Position numbers and translations under genes: made by a program | The notes under the pieces: model-generated | Told to the model about the DNA's origin: nothing | Seen by the model: the letters and a program-made list of their open reading frames with translations, nothing else | Database searches by the model: none | Part shown: positions 62,531 through 64,000 of the stretch, in pieces | Layout of the letters: the number at the start of each line of letters is the position of its first letter | How positions within the stretch are numbered: position 1 is the stretch's first letter | Source of the DNA: JAFAGX01 sp035623255 | GTDB taxonomy: Bacteria; Acidobacteriota; Terriglobia; Terriglobales; Acidobacteriaceae | Direction: 5' to 3' | Assembly: GCA_035623255.1 (NCBI GenBank) | Contig: DASPTU010000010.1 | Span: 4,772-68,771, forward strand | Length of the DNA: 64,000 bases

Positions 62531-63334
62531 CTAGTAAGCAAGCTCGTCAAGCCAACCAAGATCTTCTGCTCCCGGCCGCCGTACCAGGGCGGCTTCGGCC
62601 AAATCCTCCCTATTGAGACAAAGTCCGATGTAAGGACAGCTGCTGCAGGGGTTTTGTGGGAAACGAATGCCCGAATGCGGTAGAAACGCGGCGGATTCAA
62701 TTCGGTGGATGGTGTCTTCGGCTAAGTGGCCGAATTCGCGTCGCTGCTCGTCCGTGATCGTGGTACGAAGGTATTGGACCTCGACCAGCCGTTTACGGAC
62801 GAATACGACTTGAGCGACTTCGGAGATACCGGTAATCCAGGAATAGCAAACCAGCTGGGGATCGAGAGCCAGCAATCCTTGCGGCTCTTCCGGGTAGCGG
62901 CTGGATGTGGTTTTCCATTCCAAGAGACAACCAGTTCCGTCGAGCTTGCCAATGGCATCGATATAGGCCACAAATTCACTAGTTGCTGAGATCGGTCGAG
63001 TGAACTTGATCTGCAGACTTCGGCGAGGCTGGCGGATGCGGATGCGATCGTCCTGGCAGAAGCGGTTGAGCAGCAGGAGGCCTTGCTCGAGCATGCGATC
63101 CCAGGTGTCACCATTGGTGTAATGCAACCCATGGTTCTGGTAGGTCTGCCATTCGCGGAACAGCACTTCGGCTGCATCCTGGCCGAGGAAGTAGGCGCCT
63201 AGTGCTCGTTCGAAGGCACGCCCGAAGAGCATGGCGGCCCGAGTGTCCTTCTCCTGCCAGCCATCGAGGTAGCGATGTCGATAGCGGCGAGGACAGGTCA
63301 GATAATGGCTGATCTGGGTGTAGCTATAGATCAT
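62531..63334 (-). CDS. RecB/Cas4-like PD-(D/E)XK nuclease with an Fe-S cluster site
   Basis: The 267 residues open with YSYTQISHYLTCPRRYRH, typical of RecB-family exonucleases (PDDEXK_1). Catalytic residues are Asp126 (YIDAIG), Glu139 and Lys141 (EWK) and Gln160 with Tyr164. Four cysteines, C14, C230, C233 and C239 (CSSCPYIGLC), form the split 4Fe-4S site of AddB/Cas4 nucleases. No cas1 or repeat array is near, so a phage or element recombination nuclease is more likely than CRISPR adaptation. Its start overlaps the upstream gene by 11 bases. Confidence 0.9.
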   Translation of the reverse strand: MIYSYTQISHYLTCPRRYRHRYLDGWQEKDTRAAMLFGRAFERALGAYFLGQDAAEVLFREWQTYQNHGLHYTNGDTWDRMLEQGLLLLNRFCQDDRIRIRQPRRSLQIKFTRPISATSEFVAYIDAIGKLDGTGCLLEWKTTSSRYPEEPQGLLALDPQLVCYSWITGISEVAQVVFVRKRLVEVQYLRTTITDEQRREFGHLAEDTIHRIESAAFLPHSGIRFPQNPCSSCPYIGLCLNREDLAEAALVRRPGAEDLGWLDELAY

Positions 63335-63779
63335 GACACGCTACCTCTGATCCGGGAGCACTTGCCGGCGATACGACCGTGGGTGACAGCTCTTGCCATT
63401 GACTCGCAGGGGCAAAGCCCTCGAGATTAACCAAGGTAGTGCCATTTAGGACGACATGACCGATCTTGACTACCCCTTGAAGTCCAATTAGGCTCTTTTC
63501 GTCGATCTCATCTTGGCCGAGCATGTCGGTGTCATAGCCGAAATCACGTAGGAACCAGTTCAGCTTCCAGAGAGCTTGCCGTGTGCAGTAAATCCGACCT
63601 GTAATGGACCGGCGCGCGAAATGCTGGGGCTCAAGCACAACCAGCCGCAGGATGTAGTACGGCTTATCGATCTGCCAGCGATATTGAGCACGAGTCACTC
63701 GAACGAGATACAGGCTGTCTGGAAGAAGAACGCTTCCTGCGGGATCGGCCTCGTGCAGTCCCTCGATGCGACGCTTCAT
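63324..63779 (-). CDS. DUF669-like phage recombination-associated protein
   Basis: The 151-residue product has the pattern LLPDSLYLVRVTRAQYRWQ, YYILRLVVLEPQHFA, GRIYCTRQALWKLNWFLRDFG and GVVKIGHVVLNG, similar to DUF669-type and related OB-fold phage proteins that bind single-stranded DNA. They usually lie beside nucleases and annealing proteins, as here. The assignment rests on pattern and context. It overlaps both neighbours (four bases at its start, eleven at its end), so the operon is tightly coupled. Confidence 0.6.
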   Translation of the reverse strand: MKRRIEGLHEADPAGSVLLPDSLYLVRVTRAQYRWQIDKPYYILRLVVLEPQHFARRSITGRIYCTRQALWKLNWFLRDFGYDTDMLGQDEIDEKSLIGLQGVVKIGHVVLNGTTLVNLEGFAPASQWQELSPTVVSPASAPGSEVACHDL

Positions 63780-64000
63780 GCGACACCAGTTTTCGAATTC
63801 GAATAGCTATTGAGCTGACAAAGCAAGGCGCTCCGGTCTCTCTCGGCCTGTTCAGCGAGATGTGCGACGAACTTCTCGACCTGCTCGCGAGTGGCATCGC
63901 GCAGGGTTTTCACGCCACAGAAATCTGTCGCGTAGGACTTGACCAAACTTGCGTCGAGTTGATGCCGGCGTATCAACTGGCAGAGCCGATCACGCACGGT
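63776..64000 (-). CDS. C-terminal end of an unidentified gene cut by the window edge
   Basis: The frame is open to the right edge, giving 75 codons. The visible part is helical: SLVKSYATDFCGVKTLRDATREQVEKFVAHLAEQAE, a form often seen at the C-terminus of phage annealing or recombination proteins (the helix that reads GVKxLxDxTxEQ). Position upstream of a DUF669-like gene and a RecB-like nuclease fits this, but the main domain is outside the window. The last residues, rich in Ser and Asn, are low in complexity. Confidence 0.5.
   Translation of the reverse strand, partial: TVRDRLCQLIRRHQLDASLVKSYATDFCGVKTLRDATREQVEKFVAHLAEQAERDRSALLCQLNSYSNSKTGVA

Noticed and set aside
62531..63334. The Fe-S PD-(D/E)XK nuclease could be a CRISPR Cas4.
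   Set aside because: There is no cas1, cas2 or repeat array in the window, and the neighbours are phage-like.

Overview
The window looks like a chromosomal segment of an Acidobacteriota-type bacterium. This is inferred, not proven: moderately GC-rich DNA, a Gram-negative envelope with an outer-membrane beta-barrel, many GAF/PilZ/Sel1 signalling proteins, a peptidyl-dipeptidase A, a copper amine oxidase, and large multihaem cytochrome genes. No rRNA, tRNA or CRISPR array was recognised.

Region 1 (1-15.5 kb) is mostly housekeeping. On the minus strand are a truncated acyl-CoA synthetase/acetyltransferase, a C4 zinc-ribbon coiled-coil protein and a large hybrid sensor kinase ending in PilZ. On the plus strand runs nadD-rsfS-methyltransferase-rlmH-cobO-accD, followed after a divergent copper amine oxidase by folC-plsC. 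Region 2 (15.5-28 kb) holds a secreted ACE-like dipeptidase, a DpnI-type methyl-directed endonuclease, thrS, amrS, two GAF signalling proteins, sucA and a Sel1-repeat lipoprotein. Region 3 (28-40.6 kb) has a lone hyuA, a phoB/phoR/phoU-like operon, a CGNR regulator divergent from an EamA exporter, an anion permease, an exported formamidase-like protein and several small secreted or membrane proteins.

Region 4 (40.2-59.8 kb) is the most interesting. A minus-strand operon encodes System II cytochrome c maturation (ResB and CcsA/ResC), a translationally coupled sensor kinase and a small membrane protein. Divergent from it, a plus-strand series encodes a 16-haem cytochrome, an NHL beta-propeller, a 4-haem cytochrome with its own strong ribosome-binding site and an intrinsic terminator, a SurA/PpiC-type isomerase, a 623-residue outer-membrane beta-barrel, a second NHL protein and a 12-haem cytochrome. 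Two TPR proteins, an exported methyltransferase-fold protein and a third NHL protein follow. The set reads as an envelope-spanning electron conduit, with the 4-haem protein a candidate polymerising cytochrome. Perfect CRP/FNR-type palindromes lie in the intergenic regions at both ends of the cytochrome block.

Region 5 (59.8-64 kb) is mobile DNA. An IS5-like element has 23-bp inverted repeats, a frameshifted transposase and an apparent passenger gene. Then comes a tight minus-strand operon of phage type: an HNH nuclease, an unknown protein, an Fe-S PD-(D/E)XK nuclease, a DUF669-like protein and a gene cut by the window edge.
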